Assembly: GCA_964023205.1 (NCBI GenBank)
Contig: OZ026847.1
Span: 14,453,182-14,517,181 of the forward strand
Direction of reading: 5' to 3'
From: Lutraria lutraria
Lineage: Eukaryota; Mollusca; Bivalvia; Venerida; Mactridae
DNA: 64,000 bases
Below, one piece after another: positions 1 to 12,300 of the stretch. How positions within the stretch are numbered: the stretch's first letter is position 1; each line of letters opens with the position of its first letter. The notes under the pieces are model-generated. The model was not told where the DNA came from. It did not search any database and worked only from the letters and a program-made list of their open reading frames with translations. The position numbers and the translations under genes are program-made.

Positions 1-570
1 GTTTCTGTTAATATGGAAATCATTTTGTTAGTAATAAAATGAAGTTATATAATAGAATTGCCAAGAATAACCTCCAATTACCAGATAGCTTTCTACTTCA
101 GCATGACAGGCATATATAAATATGTTTATGTGTCACACAATTAATTGTTTAAAGCATTATAATATATACATACATACTTCCGTTCTAATTTTAGCGCGGA
201 CGTCAATAAGCACACACATATTTGAGCATAAAAGCGCTGTAATCAGTAAACCGCTTACAAAAGTATACGTACAGTACATAAAACAGAAACAACACACAGA
301 TACAAAATTTTATTTGCAGGCAGTCGAAATATAACAAAAAAACATTAGAGCTCTGTATAGCTATTGACCGACATACAGTAAAAAGTATTACATTTATAAT
401 AATTTTCCTAAATGCTGGTATACAGGTTTAAGCTTGTAACGATAGTTTTTTTACGGATGGTGATATAATTATGTTAATCTTATGTTACGAGTTGACTAGG
501 GTACGAGTTGTCTGATTAACAAGAAAGACAACTCTGGATCGATTGTATTGAAATATCCAAGCGTTTGCTT
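1..570. other. Upstream flank of CYB5D1, no gene seen
   Basis: This AT-rich stretch contains only short chance ORFs without homology that I recognise. I see no RNA gene or clear repeat boundary. Confidence 0.4.
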
Positions 571-571
571 A

Positions 572-642
572 ATGCCGACTTCCGGTGTTTACATTGACAA
601 CGGAAAGTAGAATACGATTTTTTAACTTAAAAAATCACAATC
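572..642 (+). promoter_or_regulatory. Probable CYB5D1 promoter/5'UTR with ETS-like site
   Basis: An ACTTCCGG motif (578-585; reverse complement CCGGAAGT, the classic ETS/GABP core) lies about 60 bases upstream of the CYB5D1 ATG. No TATA box is seen at the expected spacing. ETS sites near start sites of TATA-less, broadly expressed genes are common, so this is a plausible core promoter. The transcription start is inferred, not seen. Confidence 0.35.
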
Positions 643-3600
643 ATGACGCGACCGAAGTATTTCACACCAAACGAAGTTGCCATACACAATACTGTTGATG
701 ATTTGTGGGTTTCATTCTTGGGAAAAGTGTACAATTTGACTCCGCTATGTGAAAAATACAAAGGTTGGTTTTCTATTTGCATTCCGACAAAAACGATTTA
801 AATATTATAAAATTTAGTCAAATCATTTATAGATTACGACGTTTGGTAAGTTCCATTTACATCAGCAGGTACGTACCCGGTGTCAGATAATCAAAATGAT
901 GTTACTAATGGTGTTTTTTTTACTGGAGGAGACTGATTCCATTCCCCTGTATGAAAACTAAGTATTTTCCCTTTAATCGTAAAACAATTGCGTTCAGTTG
1001 TATTTCATTTTTCACAGGTGTCATTTTTATCATGAGGATTGCAAAATGGAGTTGTTAAATTACTAGCTTTATTGTGTATTCACATTTCTTTTATAATTTC
1101 AACCTCAGAAAACATTTAACTTTAATAATGAAATATGAGTATTGCTCAAGCTTGACTGTTGTTAAAATGACCCAGTTGCTGTCTAATTGTTAAAAGTTGA
1201 AATAGAAATACATTTTCATTGAATCATCATGTAAAATGTTTTATTTGTATCTATTTATATCTGTACTGCCACTCGTTCATAACTTGCTTTATTTAAAACC
1301 ATTGACTTCGCTCACTCACTTGCTCAGATTTTTTATTTTACTTGCAGGTGATGTACTTTTAAAGCCAATTGTTGAAGCTGCTGGAAAAGATATCTCACAT
1401 TGGTTTGACCCTAAGACAAAAGATGTTAGTACATTTATATATATAGTAGTACATGTACATATAATCATATTATTTTATGATTCTCATTGATCTTTTTCAC
1501 AAATGTGTAAAAAGCAATAGGAGTGTTTGTATATGTATATAAAGTAAATTAGGAGCCTCGCCCAGGATTGAACCCAGGACCCTTAACACTGTAGGTGGAC
1601 ACTCAACTATGTCACATTAGAGTTAACTGCAGCAAGGCTGCTGAAAGTCAGGCCATATTCATACAATCACTACATATATTAATTGCATATTTGATAAACG
1701 GGCCTTTTCTCCTTCTATGATAGACTATAGAAGCCAAGATTCAGTATAACTTCCCAATTGCAAAAGGCTTTTTATTTCCCAAATACAATTGAAAATCCCA
1801 ATTTGTTGATTATTCTCCCTAAATTTATTTCTCATACATGTTCTATGAATACAACTTACATCATTAAAGTCCCATTAGCTTTTTGCTATAGAAAAATATA
1901 TGCAAAAAACAAACAATTGCTGATATTATTCCAAGCTAATTATTACCCACAAAACGAGCACTTATTCTTCTAAAAACACTCATTTTACTGTGATTTTTGC
2001 TTTTGTAAACTTGAAATATGTAGAGCGCGGGATGTCACTTTTCGACATGTGCATAACTTGACTGTGGTAAAACACAGCTGTTCTATAAATAGTATTTATT
2101 TCAATGATATTGAAAAAAATATGATATTGGTTTTCTTGCTATAAAGTATGCGCTGGAGGAAAATACACAGGATTCCTCTGTTATAGAACGAACAGAAACT
2201 ATTACGACCAATAAATTTATGTGGTTATGGAACTTTAAGCATTATTATTGAAATTTATGTTATATAATCATCTCTTATAAAAAAAACTTACAATTGATAA
2301 AAAGTTTTTTTAAACTGAACACTGTAGAATATTTAATCTAACTGGGGTGTCTAGCCTTCTACCAGTTTGGTCGAGAATTGCACTTGAATTTCACAAAATG
2401 AAAGGCTAGCTAAGGCCCCTTCCTAATTTTTGGATAAAAGGCCCCGGATAACATGAGATAGTACTGTGCCAAATAAGTCAAGAACCGACTAAAGAATAAA
2501 CTTTTTGGTTCGAGTTGATTAGAACATTAAATGATATATGACATACATCTATAGACATCATGACCTGATCTAATTCATTTCAGATAAGAACACATGTAGA
2601 CCCTTTGACTGGCTGCGTCATTCCGTATTGTCCAAATGGTCGGTTCGTACACATTCCACCACCCTACCCTGATTCATTTTGGGCCAATGATTTTGGAAGG
2701 CCTTGGTGGAAAGATGAAAGTTATCTTGTTGGTATTCTCTCCAAGAAGACAAGATTAATCAAGATCATCAACACTTTGACATCACAGGATCAAGTTATTG
2801 AGGTATATACTATATACATTATAATTCAGATAAAATTACTAAATTGTTATGTATACATCAAATTATTATTGTGATAGGACGTTAAAAATCCATTTTCAAT
2901 GCTACATTAAGACTGAGCTAGATACTGTATAAATTTTCTCTGATTAATTCTTGATTAAATTCAAATCTGAGAGGATGTATAATAATTAAGGTTGAAGGAG
3001 AATGGTGAGACTTTTTTTCAAACAACACTTCAGTGTCATTTTGAGTTCACTTTTTAAAATTTTCACAGGGGCCTCAGTGGTTGAGTGGAAGTATATTCTC
3101 CGACTAGTAATTTTACTAACCCCTCAATGCCCCAGCCAGTACAAAATTTCACATGTGAAGAAGCTGTTCAGCTCACAGACACTTGTTTAGTCAAAATTCA
3201 AGCCAATCCACAAAGGTCGCTCTTGCCACTCATATCAATGCATATGGAAAAGTACTTGACTCTTCTATATACATTGATAGTGGTAAGAGCGACCATTGTG
3301 GATGGGGTTGAATTTTTACTGTCTGTGGTCCAGCTGGCATATGGAAGATCGGCGATTCTGTACAGGTGTATGGTTGGCATCTTCCTTTACACTCAAAGCT
3401 GGGAGTCACCAAATGACCCTGGTAGCTGCTGGTGTAACCTTTAACAACAGTTTGATAAACTTCATACAATTAGATTGTTCACATTCCATTCTCAAATTTC
3501 TGAAGCCCAGGACATACAAAGTATTGATACTAAAAGTCTCGTTTCATTACTTTGTTTCAGGTTTGTTCAGAAGAGATAATGACAGAGATTTTACAGCGAT

Positions 3601-3791
3601 ACTTGATGTACAATCAGCATGCTGCCAGCTACACATGGAAGTATGAAGGACGAAATCTTGATATGAACCAAACATTAGAGGAAAACAAAATTGAAGATGA
3701 TGATGAGGACTTTTACAAACTTAGTATGAATGATGATACATTTTTACAAGCAGTGCATCTTTACTTCAATGATGATCTTACTGAAGCATGA
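643..3791 (+). CDS. CYB5D1: Cytochrome b5 domain-containing protein 1 (4 exons)
   Basis: Coding exons are 643-763, 1348-1424, 2584-2802 and 3561-3791. They join in frame to 215 aa plus stop, with GT/AG at every border. The protein begins [16 protein letters not shown]. It contains the b5-like segment [13 protein letters not shown] (His58 is a likely heme-contacting residue), then [39 protein letters not shown], and ends [10 protein letters not shown]. These blocks are diagnostic of CYB5D1, and the vertebrate protein is of similar length (about 228 aa). From the family, CYB5D1 and its algal relative are axonemal proteins linked to ciliary motility and redox signalling, so a role in ciliated cells is expected. 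The start is the first ATG and matches the family N-terminus. The donor of exon 2 (GTTAGT) is slightly weak. Intron 3 carries a SINE with a nested palindromic element. The gene is convergent with UBE4B. Identification is firm; function is by homology. Confidence 0.93.
1555..1630 (-). repeat. tRNA-derived repeat relic
   Basis: On the minus strand this reads like a degenerate tRNA: a B-box-like GGGTTCAATCC with pairing T-arm sides and an A-box-like region (ATAGTTGAGTGTCC). There is no proper acceptor stem. It lies in intron 2 of CYB5D1 and is best read as a tRNA-derived SINE head, not a functional tRNA. Confidence 0.45.
3069..3460 (+). repeat. tRNA-derived SINE, interrupted
   Basis: The head GGGGCCTCAGTGGTTGAGTGG, a body with CACATGTGAAGAAGCTGT, and a tail with AAAGCTGGGAGTCACC, AAATGACCCTGG and GTGTAACCTTTAACAACA match the same SINE family seen at 16408, 17232, 18101 and 26285. 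The middle is split by a palindromic insertion (3188-3320). It lies in intron 3 of CYB5D1. Confidence 0.6.
3188..3320. mobile_element. Palindromic MITE-like element nested in SINE
   Basis: The two halves are long inverted repeats: CAAAGGTCGCTCTTGCCACT on the left (from about 3211) pairs with AGTGGTAAGAGCGACCATTG on the right (about 3279-3298). Pairing extends outward to AGTCAAAATTCAA on the left and TTGAATTTTTACT on the right. A hairpin of about 65 bases per arm with almost no loop is typical of a foldback/MITE insertion. No coding capacity is present. Confidence 0.6.
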
Positions 3792-6659
3792 TTTCTTCAA
3801 TAATGATGATTAAATTTGAACAAAACTGTAACACACTTCTTTACATGAATGGGAAATGTGTGTTTATGTGCATTTTGAATGATCAGAGTACATTTTCACG
3901 CATGAAAAAAATCTGTCACTGTGTTTTTTATTCAGAATGTTTATGCAAAAAAACATGATCTAGGTCTACCAATGTAATGCTGTTAAAGTGCATTTACAAA
4001 ACTGCTTCTCCTCAATTAAGATTGAAGTCATTTTTTTGGTACTCCTCTTTAAAATACTATTTTAGAATGTTAAACTTATAAGCTTATTGGCAAATATTCT
4101 TGAAGCAATATATCATCTTTATTATCAGTGTAGGCTTACTAAAAAATCTAATATAAACATAGTTAGAGACTACACTGAGACCACTTATGGTAGCAGATGA
4201 CCTAAATTTCAATAAATCTGATCTTGTGAAATCCTTATCATATCGTTGATGCATAGTTTTTGTCAACAGTTCACTGTGACAAGTATCCGATCATTAAGTA
4301 CTTTTATCAGCTAAAAGGATGAACAAAAATGACTGATATTGTTTCCAAGAAAAAGTTCAGTGTGTGTGAATATAAGTTGCATTTTATTCCAATCTGCATG
4401 TTTGTTGAATTTACCTTGTATGTAATATGTTGGATGTTATTATTTCTAGAATATATTTAAAAAAACAAAGTTGCTTTATCTTGTTCTTATGTATCTTGTT
4501 TGAGGATTTTTAAAAGACTGTGATATTGACATCTGGACAGATACATACACACGTCATACGCAGATACATGGTTGTTGACGTCAAAATGTCTTTATTTGTT
4601 CAGTGTAACCATAGTTACAATTATTTTATACATATGCAAGCAATCATTATGCAATTTTGTATGCATACTAGTTCTTCATTTAATGTTAATCTACCAGATT
4701 TTTAGCAACAATACAACCATCATAAAGAAGAGAGCAATTTTTATCAACCCTCATACTTACAGTCAACATAATAATACTTATGCACAAAATAACACCAAAA
4801 ATAGCAATAATTTTGTTGAGATTTTATTTTCCATTGTAATAATCACAAAACACTGAAGAAGAATAAACCATTGAAAATATTACACAACATTTGAAGTACA
4901 GTAAAATCTTGTAATCAGCACAAGTAAGACTGTTCAGATCATTACATGACAACATAAATAAAGTGTCATACACAACTTGACTACAAGCATTACTTTTAGG
5001 AGGACTGATTCATTCATTTTAAACGACAAAATCAGGTACTCCAGTTGTTTTAGAAAAAAACAAATTTGATATTCTATGTTTTCCAGTACATTACAAGTGC
5101 CTTCTGTCTTCTTTTTCAACATATCAATCTTTAGATGGTGCTTCAAACAAGATGTAAATATCAAAATACAAATATACCCATAAAATATATCAGATATCAA
5201 TTCAGTATATATTATTTACAATCAAATTGCAGTTTTCTTTTCAAAAACATAAATAGAATAAGTAGCATCATAACAAAGTTTTGAAATGATCCGCCACACA
5301 AAATGCATTAAACTAACTGTAAAATTGGTCATGGCAGGTACACATCTAAGTGAAGAGTACAACATCCATTGTAACTAGAAAAAGAATTCAACTGTATCAT
5401 GCGCACATTTCTGAAATATTGACACAATATATTATACAGAGATAAGTGTATTTACAAATTTCTTATATCTGAGGCTTATATACAATTCATTATATTATTT
5501 GAACACTAACAAAATGTACAGATAATTCAACAATAAGGCTTCAATAAAAAACACTCATATATACTCATCAAAATATTTTGTTATTTCAAGGTGTCAGCTA
5601 TCATTAAAAAATGCCTAATATTCAAAGTTGCATATTTCTGTGTTATCAGAAAGCTAATGTCCATGCCAACAAAATCTAAAGATTAGACATTACAACCAAG
5701 GTCTTGTAAATAAAATGGTACAGTAAAACACCAGAAAAACAGAATTCCCGAACATTGTTCAACAGTTCCCTGAAATCCAGAATACCAGACTTCTGGCCCA
5801 GTTGGCAAGGGAACCAGATTTCATGGGCTTTACTGTCCTTGTATAACTGAAAAAAATAGGTCAATAAATACATAAAACAGCAGTTTTAAAAATAGAGCAA
5901 AAACATGAATTTTCCAGAAATGAATTAAATGTTATGTTACACCTTACTATTACTAAGCGACCCATGGGCAATAAACCAATAAATTAATCATAGTACTCAT
6001 AGTAATCATTGCCAGAAAGTATAGAATAAGCAAAGCTTGAATGCCAGACTCAAGTTTGAAAACATATCACATCATAAGCACATTAACACATAAGCTGACC
6101 AACGTTTTGAAGCAAAAATCATCAAGGTAAGTATATTATACTAAAGATATTACTTATTTAGAAGCAATTCTAAATACTATCCTTTTTATTTATTCTATAA
6201 TATATTCTTACAGATATTTTATAATTTATCAAAAAAATGTAAAAATCAAAACAAAATACAATTCTAAAAATGTAATTTCCAGTTTTTGATCATTAACAGT
6301 TTTTTGCTGACCTTAAAATGCGCAGTTCCTGTAAAGGTGGTCATGAGAAACTAACATAGGAAGTTTGATGACTGTAGGTGGAAGTTTTTCTTATTTTTTA
6401 AGCAAGGTTAAAGACAGACAAACAGACAGGCCAAACACAATATAACCCGATCTATCGATACTGGGGCATAAAAAAGTGATTACAAGGAACCAGTTTCAGC
6501 AGATTTAACCCAAAATACTCCATAATGCCTTTTTGAAGTCTTAAATAAAAGCATATTCACAAAAATACCCCAAAAAAATACTTTTTTATCACTGAACAAA
6601 AAGTTGGAATCCTTTCCAAGACCAAATTTCAAGAAACTGTCCAGGAAGCTGATAACAAG

Positions 6660-6775
6660 ATGGGTCAGTGATTCAACCAAGTTGTTCACTTGGGGACTTT
6701 CCTACAACGTTAAAGCTGCACGTCACCAAATGACCTTACCTTGGCTGCTTGTGCGACATTAACCATTAGCAAAAA
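6660..6775 (+). repeat. SINE 3' fragment
   Basis: ACGTTAAAGCTGCACGTCACC followed closely by AAATGACCTT and GTGCGACATTAACC matches the 3' half of the SINE family found in CYB5D1 intron 3. The tRNA-like head is missing. Confidence 0.4.
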
Positions 6776-7136
6776 ATAAGACAAGAATAATTGTGAACAA
6801 AGCATTCAAATTCAAATGAATATCACAAAGATTTTATTAAAGACAATGTGTGCTCAGGTTTTCAAGCAACCATGTGTTCTGTTAAAGAAATTTGGTCACA
6901 ATAAATATAACAATGATGGCAATGATAGACAATAATCACTGCTTGCATACTGTAGCATCCAAATTTTCTGTATGGATGAATAGTTGGAATAAGTTGAACC
7001 AATAATAGTAATGTAATAGTAATGAGAACCACATTAAACATATTAAACAAGGCCATACTTAAAGAATTTTTGTTTGTAGTTACACAACTAAAACTTAACT
7101 GTGGACAGGCAGGTAAGTATTTTTTTGTAATAACTT

Positions 7137-7142
7137 TTTATT
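7137..7142 (-). terminator. Candidate UBE4B polyadenylation signal
   Basis: AATAAA on the minus strand, about 195 bases 3' of the UBE4B stop codon. It is the first canonical hexamer downstream. Such hexamers are frequent by chance in AT-rich DNA, so usage is uncertain. Confidence 0.3.
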
Positions 7143-7334
7143 GGCCTGTACCAAAATGAAATGCAGTAATAATGAAAAAAAAAATGTTTTGTCAAAAATC
7201 AATTAAATAATTTTAGAGTTGGGGATATTTGAATGAGTCAGTTGCATAACTGAAAAACAACAATTATTACAGGATGGCCCAATGTACAATTTTGTTATGA
7301 ACATATATATATGACTAGAAATTTGACACAATAT

Positions 7335-9304
7335 CTATCGATTTTGTTCTTTTTCTTTAATCCAAGCCTGAATCTTCTGTTTCAAATCAACTCCTGAAAG
7401 GTAAAGAGTTTGATAATGTTTTATCAAAATATATATCAACAAAAATGGGAAAAATCGCTTTCTTTTGCACTGTAATTTAGGATTTTTGTACAAGTTTTGT
7501 AAAATCCTTCATTACATTTATACCCTAATGTGCGACATAGGAATGAAACTAGTGTGTACAATTGCGCCCATTTGATATATTTTTCAAGAAATAGATTTTT
7601 TAAAAATCAATTTCTTGAAAAAGTATATCAAATGGGCGCAATTGTTACTGTTACTGAAGATATCTAAGTTAATTGAGTGAAATCACATATATCACGCAAT
7701 ATTTGAATAATTCATTTGAAATTTGTCTTCCACTTTGGGCAAAATATCCCCAAAATTTGGAAAACTGGTGACTACAGCCAACCCCATGTCAGTGGCCACC
7801 TCTAAATATAGGTCACCTTGTGAACAAAGGCCATTCATATATAATTCAGAACAAAATGACCTCCAAAAAATGGCCACCAGTCAATAAAGGTAACATTTTG
7901 TCTTTCCCATGGGGGGGTCTTTCTTCAGGTTTGACTGTAAGTACAACCTCTTCAAATCAACACCCTTTGAGAGTAGCAAAATTATATTGTTATCGAGAGG
8001 TTGTTGCCCTAAAGTGTTAAAATACAGTGGGGAAAATGATCCTGATGTTGGAGGGAGTTTGGTGATCAAGAGAGGGCTGCTCTGGAGAGGTTGAACTGTT
8101 TTTGGATTCACTGGTATCTATTATACATTGTAATCTCAGAAATAACTTCAAAACATTGAATACAATTAACTTATGGATAGTTTGAACATATGTACTTCTT
8201 CACTTACTTGGTATTGTAGATAAAATATGACTTATAGAATAGTAATTCTTTGACGGAAATTTAGTGAGTACTAAGATTCGCAAACCGTGATATACAGTAG
8301 ATTAACAATACAACCCTGATGAATGAAATTATAACTATCAAAATATTTAGTACTTTATGACATCACAAATAAAGATACAGAGTAAGAAGTACAAATACAG
8401 GATTTTTAAGTGTTACACCATCACATTCAAGGTAATTAATGTTACTTACTAGGAATGAGTCCTTCCTCTTTTAATGGTTGTCTGTTGAATGGATCTGTCT
8501 GAGAGTTGAGTAAATGCCTTACAATAATTGGACGGTCTACTATATTACCACTGGGGAGTTCAACAGGATCTTTCATTAAAGTATCCATCAGTGCATCTAG
8601 ATTAAAATTATCATAAAATTAATATGTAAGTATAACAAGCAAGTCTGATTTAGAATACTTTGCCACTCTTAATACCTGTTAGATTAAACAGGGTTGTAAC
8701 AGACAATTGAAAATCAGTTGAAAACAATGGTGAACAGTCAAATATTTTCTTCTTCAACTTAAATACAGAATTAATTTTTCTGTTAGTTCACGCTACAGAC
8801 AATCGTGATGTTTTTCTTGCTATTGGACATTTCAGCATAGACCGCATTGTTGTTTAACACCCCTTCACACACAAAAAACTTTTCAGATTTGCATCGATCC
8901 CATAAATGGCATGGGTGACCTCAAATCCATGAAACTCCATGTGATATTCAGAGCCCTTATCTAAAAGTGATAGTAAACAACCAGAATTCTTTCACAATAA
9001 TTTGAACCTCAAAATCTCATATGCTGATGACCACATTTAATAAACTCATAAAGTATAATATTGGAAGGCAACTTTTTCTCAATAACTAATTAAAAACAAA
9101 ACTATGTAATAATTGTATACTCAGTTTACCTCTGAACTCATCGGGAATTTCGCCGTAATCTCGCTCTTCTCGAGCTTTCTGTATAACTATTTGTTCCACT
9201 TTATCTTGTATAGACTTGAAGTTTTCTATCTCAGTTGCAGTTTTAATGTTTGCACGATGCATCCGTGCAATGGCATCATCAAATAATTCCTTCTTGTATG
9301 ATCT
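7335..9304 (-). CDS. UBE4B: UBE4B exons 24-26: end of core and U-box
   Basis: The last three coding exons encode the E2-binding U-box. Exon 24 ends [11 protein letters not shown]. Exon 25 gives [30 protein letters not shown] and [13 protein letters not shown]. Exon 26 gives [18 protein letters not shown] and then TAG. These are the conserved U-box landmarks: the DEF/DP entry, the central hydrophobic helix, DPFNRQPL, and a C-terminal helix. No residue of the E2-contacting surface looks lost. This is a sub-feature of the full gene entry. Confidence 0.93.
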
Positions 9305-12300
9305 CTGAAAACAAAGTCACCAGATGATAGATTTACTAGAATGAAATAAGCTGAGCACTTTGGACAGCATAAGAATAATTTCACACAAATTTACTTACAC
9401 TAATTTGATAAGCACTACCTACAGCCAATTGATTTTGATATAAAAATGATATTTCAATCATGCCATAACAGCTAATTGACTTAGATAATTTATAAAGGTA
9501 AATTTTCAGATTAATCTAAGAGTTACTCCCCTTTAAACATGAAAATTGATTATTCTAAGGTATATATTTTATTGCACTCTAAATACTCATTGATATTTAC
9601 TGTTAAAAAGAACACCTTTACACTGAGATCATAGTAAGAAGCAAGCAAGAGAAAAATCATGGTTACACATTTTAATCCACATAAGACAAGTAAAACACAT
9701 ATGTTATGCACAATCAAAAACAACAATACAGGGATGAATAATTCTATCACTATATATTCAACTAAAAATACAGTCAACATTGCCCGAATGACCCTCGGTG
9801 GTCCGGGGTGCAGGCTTCAAACCTGTAGATGATTAGCGTCATAGTGGTTCAATTCCACCTTTCGGGCGATTGTTTGAAATTGGTAGTTTTGAATGAAACA
9901 TACAGCAGTCATAATTATCAGATAATAAATTATTTTTTTATATCAAAATAAAAAGGTTGATTTAAATCAAAATAAGAAGTTTGAATGTACAATGAAAAGA
10001 TTCATGTCTTTCTATTACAGAAAGTCTCGTGATATTTAGTTAAATGAGCAGTCATAATGAATTCACATTATCTTAGGACATAATTTAGGACACTCGGTCA
10101 AATCTGGTAATGTCTAACATACCTCATCATTAGCAATGGCTTCACAGAATTCTTGACAGTCTAAATGAAGGTAAATATCTGTGAGAGAATTCAGCAAATT
10201 CTTTGGAACAAAGCCATACTTCTCTGGAGTCTTCACCTTCAAATTCTTACATTTTGGTCCACATAATTGTTGCAAGTTACAATTTAACATTGCAGCTAGT
10301 CTATCAACTAATTCCTGAAATGTTCATACACAGGTTTCGTAAACATTTGATTCACTGTGATTGTCAAAAAATCAACATTCCTTCTACATGTTACTACAAC
10401 CTTGTAACACAGGTCCTGAGTTGTCAACGGACAAGAGACAGCATTATAATACATTGAAAGGCAATTTGAAATAAGCATTTTACAGTACACTTCATTGAAG
10501 ATTCAGAAAACCACACAGATCACAGGCTTTGATGAAGATATATGAGCAGTCTGTGACTTAAAGACATTGAACAGCTACTATATAAGTGACCCCCCCCCAA
10601 AAAATCCACATGAGGTCTAATCTCTTAATTGTTTTTTGCCCCTAATCAGATAAAACCAGTCTGGTCACGTCTGTAGACTAGACACCTAGTCAAAAAGTGG
10701 GGTAATAAATTTTATTGATTTACAGTGATAATAAGTTTATGACTAAATATTGCTTTTGTTTTTATAAGCATAGAGTAACAGATATGTAAACAGGTGCTAG
10801 TCTATCAATGACCCTGTCTGTTTTATTACCCCCTACTGTGGAATTAGGGGACTTTCTGGTTCATAAGTCACATGCCTCGCATTCCTGGTTCAATGTATAT
10901 ATGACCTGGACAGACACAAAGTTGCAATTTTTCCATATAAAATTATAAACTATAAAACAACAGAATTTTTTACAATTGGGGCAACCAATGTCAAAACCAT
11001 AGGGTGCACACAGCAGTTGACAAACACAGTATAAAGAACAAATTGCAAACTATAAACAAGCAAACCAACTTGGCCAGTAAGTCCTCATAAAAATCTCAGG
11101 ACTAATCAACTAAAACTTACAGGAATGAGAAATGGTTTCTGTATTTTATCTGTAAGATAATGAAACATATCAACAGTTTCAGTAGCCAGAGTGAGGTAAG
11201 ATCTACACTGTTTCTCATCAGTAGATAACTGTTGTTGTTGAGCTCTTTGTTGTTCCTGAATGAATAAGGTGACAATTAAATAATGCAGCAACGTAAACAT
11301 AAAATGGTTGAATCAAAAGAAACTTGAGAGGAATTGCCATAAACTATCAAGTAAAAACAAACGCTATAAAACTTAAAATCAGCCTTCCCTAAACACTTTT
11401 GTTTTAAGGTGTACAGAGCCTGAATAGAGGTAAATTTACACCCCTGAACCAGGTAAAACAGCATTTTTAAAAGCTAAAATTTAACTAACACTGTCATCAA
11501 TTTGAATAGTATCAATACATCAACAATTTTTATCTACCAACTGATTATCACTACACATTTAAAAATACCAATGTATTGGCAGAAAATTGTGGTAAAAAGT
11601 CAATATTTGCATTTGAAGTAAGAAACATATGAAGTATACATAAACTAGATTAGGAACAGATGATTTATTCATACACTAGATTTTTAACACATGAATTATA
11701 CATACACTAGATTTTGACTTCCATTCTTCAGAAGCCATTTCTTCTTGTACCTCATGTATTCTCTTCAAACAATCCAGACTTTCATCCAACAAAAATGTTG
11801 TATCATTCATCAACATGTTCACAAACTTCACAAACTGTTTACCTTGACTGAAAAATCCAGAAAAGATTCAGTAAAACAGATGACTTACCATACTAAAGAC
11901 TGTGAACAAAGAAGTCAAACTTCACGAAATTTAGACAACAAGAGACACCAACAAAAGTGATTTTCATTTCAGTGGGTTTAACGCCTCTTTTTAACTGTAC
12001 GAGTATTTCAGCTTTATACAGGCTGCCAGTTCACCTAACCAGTTTTTTTTTCTGAACTGAATCTAACCATTACTAACATACCCGTCCACAAGAAACAGCA
12101 ATTTCTCCACAAAATTGTCATAGATGGTATAACCTGCCATAATTGGAGTTCGATCACAGATCTTCATGTTACAAGTTTAAAGCACTAACTACAGGACCAC
12201 GGCTGCAGCTAACAGAATGTGAAGTCGCATAAAGGTTTACAAATCTCTACATCCAGAGAAAAATATAACTTTTTATTAACTTCAAGAATTTAATCATCAG

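Larger units (their letters stand above)
3792..7334. other. Convergent 3' region between CYB5D1 and UBE4B
   Basis: This holds the 3' flanks of two convergent genes. AATAAA at 4211-4216 on the plus strand is a candidate CYB5D1 polyadenylation signal. On the minus strand AATAAA occurs at 7137-7142 (about 195 bases after the UBE4B stop) and at 6833-6838. Position 6300-6475 resembles a dispersed invertebrate repeat (ACAGACAAACAGACAGGCC followed by GGGGCATAAAAA), and 6660-6775 a SINE tail. The remaining ORFs are short and unconvincing. Confidence 0.4.

Noticed and set aside
10570..10860. Possible MITE with GGGGTAATAAA/TTTATTACCCC inverted words
   Set aside because: Only short inverted matches were found, with no clear ends or duplication. 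Not enough to call an element.
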